A stretch of 64,000 nucleotides of DNA from Nocardia brasiliensis ATCC 700358 (GCF_000250675.2 NC_018681.1:248001-312000), one strand, 5' to 3'. Shown: positions 32,538 through 41,701, counted from the first letter of the stretch. Numbers and translations are program-made. Notes: generated by a model not told the origin, from the sequence alone.

Positions 32538-33023
32538 TCAGCCGAGATCCACTGTCGCGGTGACGGTGTCGCCATCGACGGCGGGTGTCGCCGCGGCCAA
32601 CAGCTTCCGGGCCGCCATGTTGTCGACCGTGGTGACCGCGTGGATGCGTCGCGCGCCGATCGCGGTGGCCGCCGCGCGCAGTTGTTCGGCGACCGCCTTT
32701 CCGACGCCTCGTCCGCGCTGGGAGCGGCCGATCCACACACCTGCTTCGACCCCGTGTTCGCCCGGCTCCAGCCGCGCGGCCCCGACCACCCGGCCGTCGA
32801 CCGTGATCACATACGTGTACTCGACGGGTGCGTCCGGCCGCAGCGCGCGACCTCGATGGAAGTCGAGGAACGCCTGCTCACTGACCGCGTCCCAGCCGGT
32901 CGACCCTGCTACCGGCGGCATCACCTCGAGCGGATCGGCATCCGCGACCGCCGCCGCCAACAACAGCCGCAGATTTCCCTCCGCCAACGGCTCGAGTCCG
33001 ACCACCTGTGGATGCCTGTGCAC
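32538..33023 (-). CDS. GNAT-family N-acetyltransferase
   Basis: A 161-residue acetyl-CoA-dependent acyltransferase. The acetyl-CoA pyrophosphate-binding motif A is RSQRGRGVGKAVAEQLRAAA; the preceding strand YTYVITVDGRVVGAARL and following IHAVTTVDNMAARKLLAA complete the fold. GTG 33023 is used, though the codon lies in a TGTGCACAAC site and a start a few codons later is possible. The acceptor substrate is unknown. Confidence 0.82.
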   Translation of the reverse strand: MHRHPQVVGLEPLAEGNLRLLLAAAVADADPLEVMPPVAGSTGWDAVSEQAFLDFHRGRALRPDAPVEYTYVITVDGRVVGAARLEPGEHGVEAGVWIGRSQRGRGVGKAVAEQLRAAATAIGARRIHAVTTVDNMAARKLLAAATPAVDGDTVTATVDLG

Positions 33024-33356
33024 AACCGCGAGCCTCTACGATCAGCGACCGCGAGGTCAACGGATTTCCGTCGCGGTATCCGTTCGTCGCGTCCTGCGGC
33101 CGCACGCCGCTTACGGGTCGATCGAACCGACGACTCCGTGCACAGCGAACTCCATGCGCGCCGTCGTCGGTGCTCGACGGGCATTTGTGCGTGACTGTCG
33201 GCCGGATGAGTCATCGATATTGCGGTCGAGGTCTTCTGCTGCGGCATGCGTCGCCGCGGACCTATGTGTCTGTTGGTCAGGTGCGTCTGGTCGATGAGGG
33301 CGGCGGCGGTGATGATGTACCCGCTGTGCGTGGCAGGGGCATGGGCGTAGGTGGTT

Positions 33357-33428
33357 CTGATCGCGAATTCGGGCACCGCTGATCGCGAATTCGGCAGCGT
33401 GTCGTGCGTGAGCTGGTCGCGAATTTCG
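33357..33428. repeat. Short direct repeats around TCGCGAATT
   Basis: CTGATCGCGAATTCGG occurs at 33357-33372 and exactly again at 33379-33394 (22-base step), with a variant CTGGTCGCGAATTTCG at 33413-33428. Confidence 0.7.
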
Positions 33429-33637
33429 ACACCTCTCGGCCGACGTGGTTGCAGCCCAGCGGTACCCGGGCTGACCCCCCGCACCTGGCCGGGATGTCTG
33501 CGCTCCCAGTCGCGCGACTGGCCGGGGTGTCGCCAGGTTTCGCGAACGTCGAATCCAGCGGTGCTGAGATTCGCGCGACCGAGGTGGTGCCGAGGTCCGC
33601 GATCGGAGCCGCGCGGGTTCCGGGTGTGGAGTCGAAC

Positions 33638-33657
33638 TGTGGACAGCTGTGGACAAC
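33638..33657. promoter_or_regulatory. Tandem DnaA-box-like sites
   Basis: TGTGGACAGC and TGTGGACAAC stand exactly 10 bases apart. The second contains the complement of the actinobacterial DnaA box TTGTCCACA; the first has one mismatch. Role unproven. Confidence 0.4.
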
Positions 33658-33889
33658 TTCGGCCCGCGTGCTCGCGTCGGTCAGGTCCGCGCGTAGGGGG
33701 ATCCGTGCTGCGGGTATGAACGGCGGATTGTGGTGTGGGTGTGCGGGGTTCGTGGCATGGCGTCCGCGTGCGGCGGACCGCGGCTGGGTGGGGCCTGGGG
33801 ACTGTTGCGTCGGCGCGGGGACCGCAGCATATCCGCAGGCTACGATGACCGGGCCGGTGGTCGGGGGACCCAGGGTGGGAGAGGACGGA

Positions 33890-36406
33890 ATGCTGCGCGC
33901 TGGTGAGATCTTCGCCGGATACGTGGTCGAGCGCCGGCTGGGCCGGGGCGGGATGGGGTCGGTGTATCTCGCGCGGCATCCGCGACTGCCGCGCCGGATC
34001 GCGCTGAAACTGCTCAGCTCGAACCTGCATGCCGACCAGGAGATGCTGGCGCGGTTCGAGCGCGAGGCGGAGCTGGTCGCGCGGCTGGACCATCCGAACA
34101 TCGTGGCCGTGTACGACCGCGGTATCGACGATGACACGCGCTGGATCTCGATGCAGTATGTGGACGGCACCGACGCGGGCGCGCTCGACCCACGCTCGCT
34201 GGCTCCGCTGCGCGCCATCCAGATCGTCGCCGAGACGGCCAAGGCCCTCGACTACGCGCACGCCGTCGGGGTGCTGCATCGTGACGTGAAACCGGCGAAC
34301 ATCCTGCTGGCCCGGGCGACGGCCGGACAGAACGAGCGAATCCTGTTGACGGACTTCGGCATCGCGCGCCTGCGCGACGAGTCCCAGCAGTTGACCCGCA
34401 CCGGAATGTTCGCCGCGACACTGGCGTACGCGTCACCTGAGCAGCTGTCCGCCGCCCCCGTCGACCACCGATCCGACCAATACGCGCTGGCCTGCACGCT
34501 GTTCTGGCTCCTGACCGGCACGGCTCCGTTCGTCGCGGACAGTCCGGCGGGCCTGATCGCGGGTCATCTGCAACAGCCACCGCCCGCGGTCGGCGACCGG
34601 CGTCCGGGCTTGCCGCCCGCGCTGAACGCGGTGCTGGCCAAGGCATTGGCGAAGACCCCCGCCGAACGATTCGCCTCCTGCACCGAATTCGCCACCGCGG
34701 CTCTGCACGCCATGTCCGGCACTGCGGCGAACGAACTCTCGGCTCCGCCGACCACTCCGCTGGCCTGGGTGCCGCCCGTGGAATCAGCACAGCGACAGGA
34801 TGATTCAACCCAAAGCCGGTCAGCAGGCGATGCTGACGCGGAAACACAAACAGCGAATCCAGCGGCCGCCCGGCCCTCGGCGACACCTGAACCTAACGAG
34901 GAACCTGAGCCGACGCTCCCAGGAACCTGGCCTGCACCAACTCCAGGCTCACATCCCGAAACCCGTCCCGCCGAATGGCCGACGACTCTGTCCGAGGATG
35001 CCTATCCGGCGTCAGGGACGCGTGTAACCCATCCCGCGGATGCCGGGGCGGTCCCTGAACCGCCGGACAACCAGCCTGAATCCGCAGGTTCGGGTCCGCG
35101 GCTACAGTCGTCGGATGCGTTGTCCCGGAACGCGGTCCACACCGCACGATCTGCGCAGAGCCGCGTACTGCGGCGGACGGGCATCGGTGGTTCCGTGCTT
35201 GTGGTCGCGACCGCGGCGGTGGTGGGGGCGGTGTGGGCCTTCGGCGGGTTCGACGGCGGGCACAAAGCCCCTGGCGATACCTCCGCCCCCATCGAGTGGG
35301 CCGGTGCGATCGCGCCGGGGACCGTCGGCGCGCCGAGAACCGTTGCGCCGCTGGCCCAAATCGACATGCAAGGCCAGGAGTCGGCCAAGGCGGCAGCGGC
35401 CGCCGACCCTGCCGGTGACGGCAAGGCGACTTGCGCGCCCGTCACTCTCGCGGCGACCGGCCCCACCGGACCGGGTCGCTATACCTACGGTGCCGTCAAG
35501 CTCGCGGTGGACCGGTTCACCAAGGCGAATCCGGGGTGCACGGTTACGGTGCGGGAGGTCGACACCGCGGGCGGCGCGGCGGCGCTGACCGCCACGCGCA
35601 TCGTGCAGGACCAGTCGACGGTCGCGCTGGTCGGCCCGATGATCTCCGATGAGATCCGCACCGTAGGAGCAGTTTTCGACAACGCGGGACTACCGTTCCT
35701 GACGCCGTCGGCCACCGATCCGACGCTGTCCACCAACGGCTGGTCCAGCTTCTTCCGTGGCTTGGCCGCCGATGACGTGCAGGGCGCCGCACTGGCGAAA
35801 TACCTGGTCGGCACCGCGCATTTCCGCAAGATCTGTGTGGTCGAGGACAAGTCGGGGTACGGCAGGAGTTTGGCAGGCAGCGTCGTCGCCGGGATCGGCG
35901 CCGCGGCCGATGCGCGGTGTGGCGCGGAAATCACCAGGGGTGACCGCGGTTTCGCCACCGTGGTCGCCGCTATCGCCACCGCTGAACCGGACGCGGTCTT
36001 CTATTCCGGACAGTACGAAGAAGCCGCCGAACTGCTGCGACAGCTGCGCGGAGCGGGCGTCACGGCACCGTTTGTGTCTGCCGAAAGCACCGTGACCGCG
36101 GACTTCGTTGCTGCGGCTGGTGATTCGGCGGCGGGCGCGCTGATCTCCTGCTCCTGTGGGCCGGTGGTCAGCCGGTTCGCCGCCGACTACGAGGCGCTCA
36201 ATGGTCAGCCGCCGGGCCCGGGCTCCGCCGAAGCCTATGACCTGACCACCATCGTCCTGAAGGGTATCGCCGCGGGCCAGGACACGCGCTCGAAACTCCT
36301 GACCTACCTGCACAACTACGACGGCACCGGGTTGGCGCGCACTTATCGCTGGACCGCCACCGGTGAACCGGCCGCCCCGCAGATCTGGCTCTACAAGGTC
36401 GACTGA
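33890..36406 (+). CDS. Receptor Ser/Thr kinase with external amino-acid-binding-type domain
   Basis: An 838-residue membrane kinase. The start ATG 33890 has a GGGAGAGGA ribosome-binding site. The N-terminal Hanks-type kinase has the Gly loop GRGGMGSV (18-25), ATP-anchoring Lys40 (IALKLL), HRDVKPAN with catalytic Asp132, DFG at 155-157 and YASPEQL in the activation segment. A Pro/Glu/Ala-rich linker (about 290-425) leads to one membrane helix (432-451). Outside, residues from about 505 to the end fit the Leu/Ile/Val-binding-protein fold (Peripla_BP_6): CAPVTLAATGPTGPG, TVALVGPMISDEIRTVGAVF, AVFYSGQYEEAAELLRQL. Small-ligand sensing by the outer domain that controls the kinase is inference. Confidence 0.93.
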   Translation: MLRAGEIFAGYVVERRLGRGGMGSVYLARHPRLPRRIALKLLSSNLHADQEMLARFEREAELVARLDHPNIVAVYDRGIDDDTRWISMQYVDGTDAGALDPRSLAPLRAIQIVAETAKALDYAHAVGVLHRDVKPANILLARATAGQNERILLTDFGIARLRDESQQLTRTGMFAATLAYASPEQLSAAPVDHRSDQYALACTLFWLLTGTAPFVADSPAGLIAGHLQQPPPAVGDRRPGLPPALNAVLAKALAKTPAERFASCTEFATAALHAMSGTAANELSAPPTTPLAWVPPVESAQRQDDSTQSRSAGDADAETQTANPAAARPSATPEPNEEPEPTLPGTWPAPTPGSHPETRPAEWPTTLSEDAYPASGTRVTHPADAGAVPEPPDNQPESAGSGPRLQSSDALSRNAVHTARSAQSRVLRRTGIGGSVLVVATAAVVGAVWAFGGFDGGHKAPGDTSAPIEWAGAIAPGTVGAPRTVAPLAQIDMQGQESAKAAAAADPAGDGKATCAPVTLAATGPTGPGRYTYGAVKLAVDRFTKANPGCTVTVREVDTAGGAAALTATRIVQDQSTVALVGPMISDEIRTVGAVFDNAGLPFLTPSATDPTLSTNGWSSFFRGLAADDVQGAALAKYLVGTAHFRKICVVEDKSGYGRSLAGSVVAGIGAAADARCGAEITRGDRGFATVVAAIATAEPDAVFYSGQYEEAAELLRQLRGAGVTAPFVSAESTVTADFVAAAGDSAAGALISCSCGPVVSRFAADYEALNGQPPGPGSAEAYDLTTIVLKGIAAGQDTRSKLLTYLHNYDGTGLARTYRWTATGEPAAPQIWLYKVD

Positions 36407-36490
36407 TTCCGGCGACCGATTGATTCCGGTGCGCCGAGTCGTCTGCACGGAGGAGGGCACCTGCCCGCGTCGAACCGAAGGAGGACCACC

Positions 36491-37078
36491 GTGCTCGACC
36501 TGAAACCGGCCGGTGCCACCGTGATCGAACTCCTGAATGCCACCACGGACGAGCAGTTGGACCGGCCGACCCCGTGCAGCGAGTACACCGTCGCGCAACT
36601 GATCGGGCATATCCGTGAGGTTGCGGTCGGGTTCGCGGCGATGGCGCGCAAGGATTCCGATCGTCCTCCGGATGACCCCGACAGCATCCCGAGCGTTTTC
36701 GACGCCGCGCGCCGCCGCGAGACAGCCGAGCTGGTCGACGCGCTCACGCTGGCCTGGGACGCGCCCGACGCCTGGCAGGGCACAACGGCACTGTCCCCGG
36801 ATGTGGCGCTGCCGAACGAGGTTTGGGGCAGGATCGTGCTCACCGAACTGGTGGTGCACGGCTGGGACCTGGCCAGGGCGACCGGCCGCCCCCTGGACTT
36901 GCCCACCGCGACCTTGCGGGCGTGCCTGGACCACGTAGTCGATTTCGTGCCGAAGGCTCCGATCCCGCAACTGTGGGGACCCGCCGTGGTCGCCTCCGGC
37001 GATGCCGCCCTGATCGATCGCATCGTCGCTGTCACCGGTCGCGACCCCCGATGGTCCGGGACGGCGTCCGAGTCCTGA
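36491..37078 (+). CDS. TIGR03086-type DinB-fold metal-binding protein
   Basis: A 195-residue protein of the mycothiol-dependent maleylpyruvate isomerase-like / DinB superfamily. Characteristic motifs are DRPTPCSEYTVAQLIGHIRE (first His ligand region) and ELVVHGWDLARATGRPLDL (second His ligand). Members bind one divalent metal and often use mycothiol or related thiols. GTG 36491 is preceded by a strong AAGGAGG ribosome-binding site. The gene lies before the P450 pair, with a 200-base gap, so co-regulation is uncertain. Confidence 0.87.
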   Translation: MLDLKPAGATVIELLNATTDEQLDRPTPCSEYTVAQLIGHIREVAVGFAAMARKDSDRPPDDPDSIPSVFDAARRRETAELVDALTLAWDAPDAWQGTTALSPDVALPNEVWGRIVLTELVVHGWDLARATGRPLDLPTATLRACLDHVVDFVPKAPIPQLWGPAVVASGDAALIDRIVAVTGRDPRWSGTASES

Positions 37079-37286
37079 CCTCCGGCGAACCGAGCGCTAC
37101 CCCGATCGAAATCGGGTGCTGGGCAATAACTGTGCGGTTACCACGGCGAATCCACCTTCGCCCCACCGAGTTCCGTCCCTCGATGTGCATCATCCACATA
37201 TAGTCACTTATGGTCGGCTGGAACCTGATACACCTCCGATCTTTTCAGCCGCATGTGACCGAGGTGCGTGACCGGCCTTACACCGT

Positions 37287-38573
37287 ATGGAGCTCACTGT
37301 TTTGACCACGTCGCAGACCACCGCAGCCACCACCACCGCACTGCCCGGCGCCTGCCCGGTGCAGCACGGATCGCCGATCGACACCGACGGCCCCCGGGTG
37401 CTGCTGCACACCGCCGAGTTCGCCGCCGACCCGCACCGCGCCTATGCCGAGATGCGCGAGCGCTATGGCTCTTTGGTGCCGATCGAAGTGGCGCCGGGCG
37501 TCCCCGCGACCCTCGTGGTCGGCTATCAAGCCGCGCTGCGCATCTTGAACGACCCGGAGCACTTTCCGGCCGACCCGCGCACCTGGCAGCAGAACATCCC
37601 CGCGGACTCGCCGGTCAAGCCGATGATGGAGTGGTACCCGAACGCGCTGCGAAACAGCGGTGCGGCGCATGCCCGCTACCGGCACGCCTACACCGCGGCC
37701 ATCGACGGAATCGACCTGCACGCACTGCATTCCACCGTCGAGCAGATCGCGATCCCGCTGATCAACACGTTCTGCCAGGCGGGCTCCGCGGATCTGGTGA
37801 CCCAGTACGCCTTTCCGCTCGTGTTCGAGGTGCTCAACCAAATGGTCGGCTGCTCGGCCGAATTGGGCCAGCGGGTGGCGACCGGCATGGCCGCGCTCTT
37901 CGACACCGTCAATGCCGCGCAAGGCATGCAGATGCTCAGCGAGGCGTTGATGGAGCTGATTCAGCTGCGCCGGGCCGAGCCCGGTGACGATGTCACCTCA
38001 CGGCTGGCGCACCATCCGGCCGAGCTGGACGATGTGGAGATGCTGTCGCAGCTGATCAGTTTCTACGGGGCGGGCATCGAACCGCAGCAGAACCTGATCA
38101 TCAACACGTTGCTGCTGATGGTCACCGACGATCGGTTCGGCGGCGATGTGCTCGGTGGCAGCCTGTCCACCCGGGACGCATTGGACGAGGTGCTGTTCAA
38201 CGATCCGCCGATGGCCAACTTCTGCACGTCCTATCCGCGCCAGCCGATCCTGATCGACAACAACTGGCTGCCCGCGCATCAGCCGGTGCTGATCAGCCTC
38301 GCGGGGTGCAACAACGATCCGGAGATCCGCGGCGGCGACCGTACCGGTAACCGCTCGCACCTGGCGTGGAGCGCCGGACCGCATGCGTGCCCCGCGAAAT
38401 CCGTTGCCTACCTGGTGGTGCAGGACGCCATCGATCAGCTGCTGGACGCGCTGCCCGAGATGCAGCTCGCCGTCTCCGTCGCCGAATTGTCCTGGCGGCC
38501 CGGGCCTTTCCACCGTGCGCTGGCTTCGCTTCCGGTCATTTTCCCCAAGTCCCCTCCGTTGAACATGATGTAA
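37287..38573 (+). CDS. CYP157-like cytochrome P450 lacking ExxR
   Basis: A 428-residue P450-fold protein. The heme-thiolate region is AWSAGPHACPAKSVAYLVV, with Cys368 and His366 kept but Gly after Cys replaced by Pro. The K-helix ExxR is E301-V-L-F304, so Arg is missing, and the I-helix reads YGAGIEPQQN with no oxygen-activating Thr. These are the hallmarks of the CYP157 family, in which the otherwise universal ExxR is lost. CYP157 genes sit beside CYP154 genes in Streptomyces conservons; here a canonical P450 follows 10 bases later, but no cvnABCD genes are present. Catalytic competence is uncertain. Confidence 0.85.
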   Translation: MELTVLTTSQTTAATTTALPGACPVQHGSPIDTDGPRVLLHTAEFAADPHRAYAEMRERYGSLVPIEVAPGVPATLVVGYQAALRILNDPEHFPADPRTWQQNIPADSPVKPMMEWYPNALRNSGAAHARYRHAYTAAIDGIDLHALHSTVEQIAIPLINTFCQAGSADLVTQYAFPLVFEVLNQMVGCSAELGQRVATGMAALFDTVNAAQGMQMLSEALMELIQLRRAEPGDDVTSRLAHHPAELDDVEMLSQLISFYGAGIEPQQNLIINTLLLMVTDDRFGGDVLGGSLSTRDALDEVLFNDPPMANFCTSYPRQPILIDNNWLPAHQPVLISLAGCNNDPEIRGGDRTGNRSHLAWSAGPHACPAKSVAYLVVQDAIDQLLDALPEMQLAVSVAELSWRPGPFHRALASLPVIFPKSPPLNMM

Positions 38574-38583
38574 GGAGCGTCCG

Positions 38584-39801
38584 ATGGAGCATGAACCACT
38601 GGTCCTGGACACGACGGGTGTCGACATCCAGGGCGAATCCGCCAGGATTCGCGCGCGTGGACCGGTCGCCTTGGTGGCGTTACCCGGCGGTGTGCCCGCG
38701 TGGTCGGTGACCGATGCCGTCCTGCTCAAGACCTTGCTGGCCGACCCGCGCGTCTCCAAAGATCCGCGCAGGCACTGGTCTTCGTTCATCAACGGGGAGA
38801 TCACCGAGGCCTGGCCGTTGTTGCCGTGGGTGGCGGTGGACAACATGTTCACCGCCTACGGCCCCGATCACCGCCGGCTCCGCCGGCTTGTCTCGCCCGC
38901 GTTCACGCACCGGCGCAGCACCGCCCTGCGCCCGCGCATCGAGGAGATCACCACCACGCTGCTCGACGCGCTCGCGGCAACACCGCCGGGCGAATCGGTC
39001 GATCTGCGTGCGCATTTCGCGTATCCGGTGCCGATCAAGGTGATCACCGAGATGATGGGTGTGCCCGAGCATCTCGGTCCCGGCCTGCACAAGTGTGTCG
39101 ACGGTTTCTTCGACTCCTCGTTCACCGCCGAGCAGGCCCAAGCCAACTACCTCGAAATGTACGGTTTGATCAGCGAATTGGTCGCGTTCCGCCGGGCCAC
39201 GCCCGGTGACGACGTGACCAGCGTGCTGATCGCCACCCGCGACGAGGACGGTTCGCAGCTCGTCGAGAAGGAACTCGTCGACACCCTGATGCTGGTGATC
39301 AACGCCGGGCACGAGACCACGGTGAACCTGCTCGATCAGGCGATCTTCGCGCTGCTGACGCACGACGGCCAGCGCGCCGACGTGCTGGCCGGCCGGGTGC
39401 CCTGGTCGGATCTGGTGGAGGAGACGCTGCGGTACGAGGCGCCGGTCGCGCACCTGCCGCTGCGCTACGCGGTCGAGGACATCGAGCTCGGCGAGATCCG
39501 AATTCCCAAGGGGGAGGCCATTCTCGCGTCCTACGCGGGCGCGGGCCGCGACCCGCGGGTGCACGGCGCGACGGCCGATACCTTCGACGTGCACCGGGCG
39601 AACAAGGAGCACCTGTCCTTCGGTCACGGCGCGCACCACTGCATCGGCGCGCCGCTGGCCCGGCTCGAGGCCACGATTGCCTTGCCCGCGCTGTTCGAAC
39701 GGTTCCCGAAGCTCAGGTTCGCCGTGGACCCGGCCGAACTGGAACCGGTGGGCAGTTTCATCTCCAACGGCCACCGCACATTGCCGGTGTACCTGACGTA
39801 G
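38584..39801 (+). CDS. CYP154-like cytochrome P450
   Basis: A 405-residue canonical soluble monooxygenase. I-helix NAGHETTVNLL with acid-alcohol pair (Glu-Thr), K-helix E280-T-L-R283, heme-binding FGHGAHHCIGAPLARLE with Cys353. It is translated just 10 bases after the CYP157-like gene, with a short gap indicating co-transcription. Partner ferredoxin or reductase is not adjacent. CYP154 enzymes accept steroids, macrolide or small aromatic substrates, but its substrate here is unknown. A GC-rich hairpin follows. Confidence 0.93.
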   Translation: MEHEPLVLDTTGVDIQGESARIRARGPVALVALPGGVPAWSVTDAVLLKTLLADPRVSKDPRRHWSSFINGEITEAWPLLPWVAVDNMFTAYGPDHRRLRRLVSPAFTHRRSTALRPRIEEITTTLLDALAATPPGESVDLRAHFAYPVPIKVITEMMGVPEHLGPGLHKCVDGFFDSSFTAEQAQANYLEMYGLISELVAFRRATPGDDVTSVLIATRDEDGSQLVEKELVDTLMLVINAGHETTVNLLDQAIFALLTHDGQRADVLAGRVPWSDLVEETLRYEAPVAHLPLRYAVEDIELGEIRIPKGEAILASYAGAGRDPRVHGATADTFDVHRANKEHLSFGHGAHHCIGAPLARLEATIALPALFERFPKLRFAVDPAELEPVGSFISNGHRTLPVYLT

Positions 39802-39809
39802 CCGCGGAT

Positions 39810-39839
39810 CGGACCGCGCGCCCCAGCGTGCGCGGTCCG
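39810..39839. terminator. Bidirectional terminator hairpin
   Basis: CGGACCGCGC (39810-39819) pairs with GCGCGGTCCG (39830-39839), between the converging P450 and MmpS-like genes. Confidence 0.7.
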
Positions 39840-39847
39840 GCGGCAGG

Positions 39848-40357
39848 TCAATCGAGCGTGCAGATGGCGTTGGCCTGTGGCGCCTTCGCCTCCCGCTCGG
39901 TGCGCACCGTGCCGTCGACGGTGATGCGGCAGATCAGGTCGGCGTCCTTGCCGCCCTGTGCCGTGAGCGTCAGCAGTACGTCTTTCTGCAAGGTCAAGAC
40001 CTCCTTGGACCACGGCGAGGCGACCTTGGTCTCGGAATGCGGACCCGCGTCGTCGATGTAGTGCAGCCGCGGCACCGTTCCGGTCGACGAGACGACCTCG
40101 TAGCGCACCCTTTTCGGATCGGTGGGCAGTCCGGCGCGGGTGCCGGTGGGCGGCACCGTCGTCGGTCGGGCGGGCTGTGACGTCGCCTGCACGGCGGTGG
40201 CGGAGCCGCTCGCGTCCTTGGTGGCCACCACTGCGGCCGTGGCCACACCGCCGCCGACCACGAGCGTCACCACGATGAGCAGCACCCACAACCAGGTCGG
40301 TAGTCGCGGCGGCCGGTCCGCCGGCGGGTGCTGCGGGACATGCGGTGGGGTGGTCAT
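39848..40357 (-). CDS. MmpS-family-like membrane-anchored protein
   Basis: A 169-residue protein from ATG 40357: a short proline-rich N-terminus, one helix (PTWLWVLLIVVTLVVGGGVA), a Thr/Pro linker, and an external beta domain (VRYEVVSSTGTVPRLHYIDD, then LTLTAQGGKDADLICRITVD and ANAICTLD). This layout fits the MmpS/Mmp membrane-accessory family (PF05423), with the two conserved Cys in the C-terminal domain. MmpS proteins assist MmpL exporters; no mmpL is adjacent here (nearest MMPL is over 20 kb away), so it is an orphan. Confidence 0.72.
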   Translation of the reverse strand: MTTPPHVPQHPPADRPPRLPTWLWVLLIVVTLVVGGGVATAAVVATKDASGSATAVQATSQPARPTTVPPTGTRAGLPTDPKRVRYEVVSSTGTVPRLHYIDDAGPHSETKVASPWSKEVLTLQKDVLLTLTAQGGKDADLICRITVDGTVRTEREAKAPQANAICTLD

Positions 40358-40483
40358 GGTGCGCCAATCGTTTGCACTGCGGCCGCGCCGAGCCAAGAAA
40401 AACCGGGTTCCGAGTCGGTCGGCGGCGGGTCTGCCGCGCTGGACAGTACTGCGCGCCGCGCCACCACGCATCCGCAGGAATCG

Positions 40484-41701
40484 CTACGCCGACGGCCGTG
40501 GCGGCACCAAGAGCGCGGTGAGCAAAGCCGCGGAAAGACTTTCGGCGTTGGTGTGATCGTCGACCCAGGAACGAGTGGTGATCGTCATGGTGTGCGGCGC
40601 GGGCGCCCCGAGGCAGTGCGGGGCCAGTGCGGCGAAGAAGACGTCGGGGTCGAGCAGGGATTCCGGGGTGTGCACACCGGGCGAGGTGGGCAGCAGGCGT
40701 GCGGCGACGGCCAGCGGGATGCCCGTGATCTCGGCCATCGACAGGCCCGGGACCTGTCCCAACGCGGTCGCGGCGGTCGCGGGGACACCGGCGCGGGTGC
40801 CGCTGAGCACCGCGAACATCGGCGGCGGGGCGCCGGGGCGCAGGACGCTCGCCGGGCGCGCGGGCGCGCGACGTTCCACCGCTTCGACGATGCGGGCAGC
40901 GTTGTTCGCCGAGAGCAGCCCGCGATCCACGCTGTAACGCAGCGCCGAGAGCAGCGCGATGGTCCAGCGCTGACCGATCACGAGGTTGACGTTCTCCCGC
41001 GCGTGCGGATGGTTGCGGTGCAGCGTGACCGCCTCCGGATGACCGAAGGTCCAGCCGCGCGCGGGACCGATGCCCGGGTAGTGGAACCTGCGCTGTTCCA
41101 ACGCGGGCCGATCGACCATCCTGCCGTTGCGCAGCACCCGGATCGTGCCGGTGATCTGGTGGATCCCGTGTGCGACAGCCGCGTTCGGGGTTCCGGGTGT
41201 GGCCGCCGGTGGCGCGGATCCGGCGATGTTCCACCCGGTGATGATGTCGTCCACGGTGTCGAGTTCGCGAGCGGCGGTGCACGCCAACAGGTTTGCGATG
41301 CCCGGACTGGCGCCCATGCCCACCAGCGCGGTGACCCCGGCCTGCCGTGCCGCCTCGTCCAGTTCGAGCATCTGCAGGGTCGGTTCCCAGTCGTCACAGA
41401 TGTCGACGTAGTCGCGGCCCGCCGCGATCGCCGCGGTCAGGATAGGCACGCCGAACCGGAAGAACGGGCCGACCGAGTTGGCCACCAAGTCGCAGTCCCG
41501 CAGCGCCGCAGCCAGGGCGGCTTCGTCCAGCACGTCGAGGTCGATGCCGGATACCTTGGGCCCCAACCGATCCGCGACGGAGCGCGCGTTGCGTTCGTCG
41601 AGGTCGGTGACCACCACCCGCTCGACCGCGTCGTCACCGGCGAGGACCGCAGCGGTGACCCGTCCCATCTGTCCCGCACCGCCGAGCACCAGAATTCGCA
41701 T
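40484..41701 (-). CDS. Saccharopine dehydrogenase-family oxidoreductase
   Basis: A 405-residue NAD(P)-dependent enzyme-type protein, started at ATG 41701 (MRILVLGGAGQMGRVTAAVL). It follows the saccharopine dehydrogenase/homospermidine synthase fold: N-terminal Rossmann domain, DCDLVANSVGPFFRFGVPIL, GRDYVDICDDWE, GASPGIANLLA. The C-terminal half is less conserved. Relatives include carboxynorspermidine and trans-acting enoyl reductase-like enzymes, so the reaction cannot be assigned. It is divergent from the deazaflavin-dependent gene. Confidence 0.85.
   Translation of the reverse strand: MRILVLGGAGQMGRVTAAVLAGDDAVERVVVTDLDERNARSVADRLGPKVSGIDLDVLDEAALAAALRDCDLVANSVGPFFRFGVPILTAAIAAGRDYVDICDDWEPTLQMLELDEAARQAGVTALVGMGASPGIANLLACTAARELDTVDDIITGWNIAGSAPPAATPGTPNAAVAHGIHQITGTIRVLRNGRMVDRPALEQRRFHYPGIGPARGWTFGHPEAVTLHRNHPHARENVNLVIGQRWTIALLSALRYSVDRGLLSANNAARIVEAVERRAPARPASVLRPGAPPPMFAVLSGTRAGVPATAATALGQVPGLSMAEITGIPLAVAARLLPTSPGVHTPESLLDPDVFFAALAPHCLGAPAPHTMTITTRSWVDDHTNAESLSAALLTALLVPPRPSA

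Larger units (their letters stand above)
33024..33889. other. Long gene-poor region upstream of the kinase
   Basis: Frames on both strands are open through much of this 866-base stretch but no domain, start site or natural protein composition is recognised. It holds repeats at 33357-33428, a duplicated CTGGCCGGG motif near 33488-33528, and paired DnaA-box-like sites at 33638-33657. It may be decayed coding sequence. Confidence 0.5.

Noticed and set aside
32921..34279. 452-codon minus-strand frame across the region before the kinase
   Set aside because: Overlaps the start of the real kinase on the other strand and shows no recognisable protein; may include decayed sequence but is not a supportable gene.
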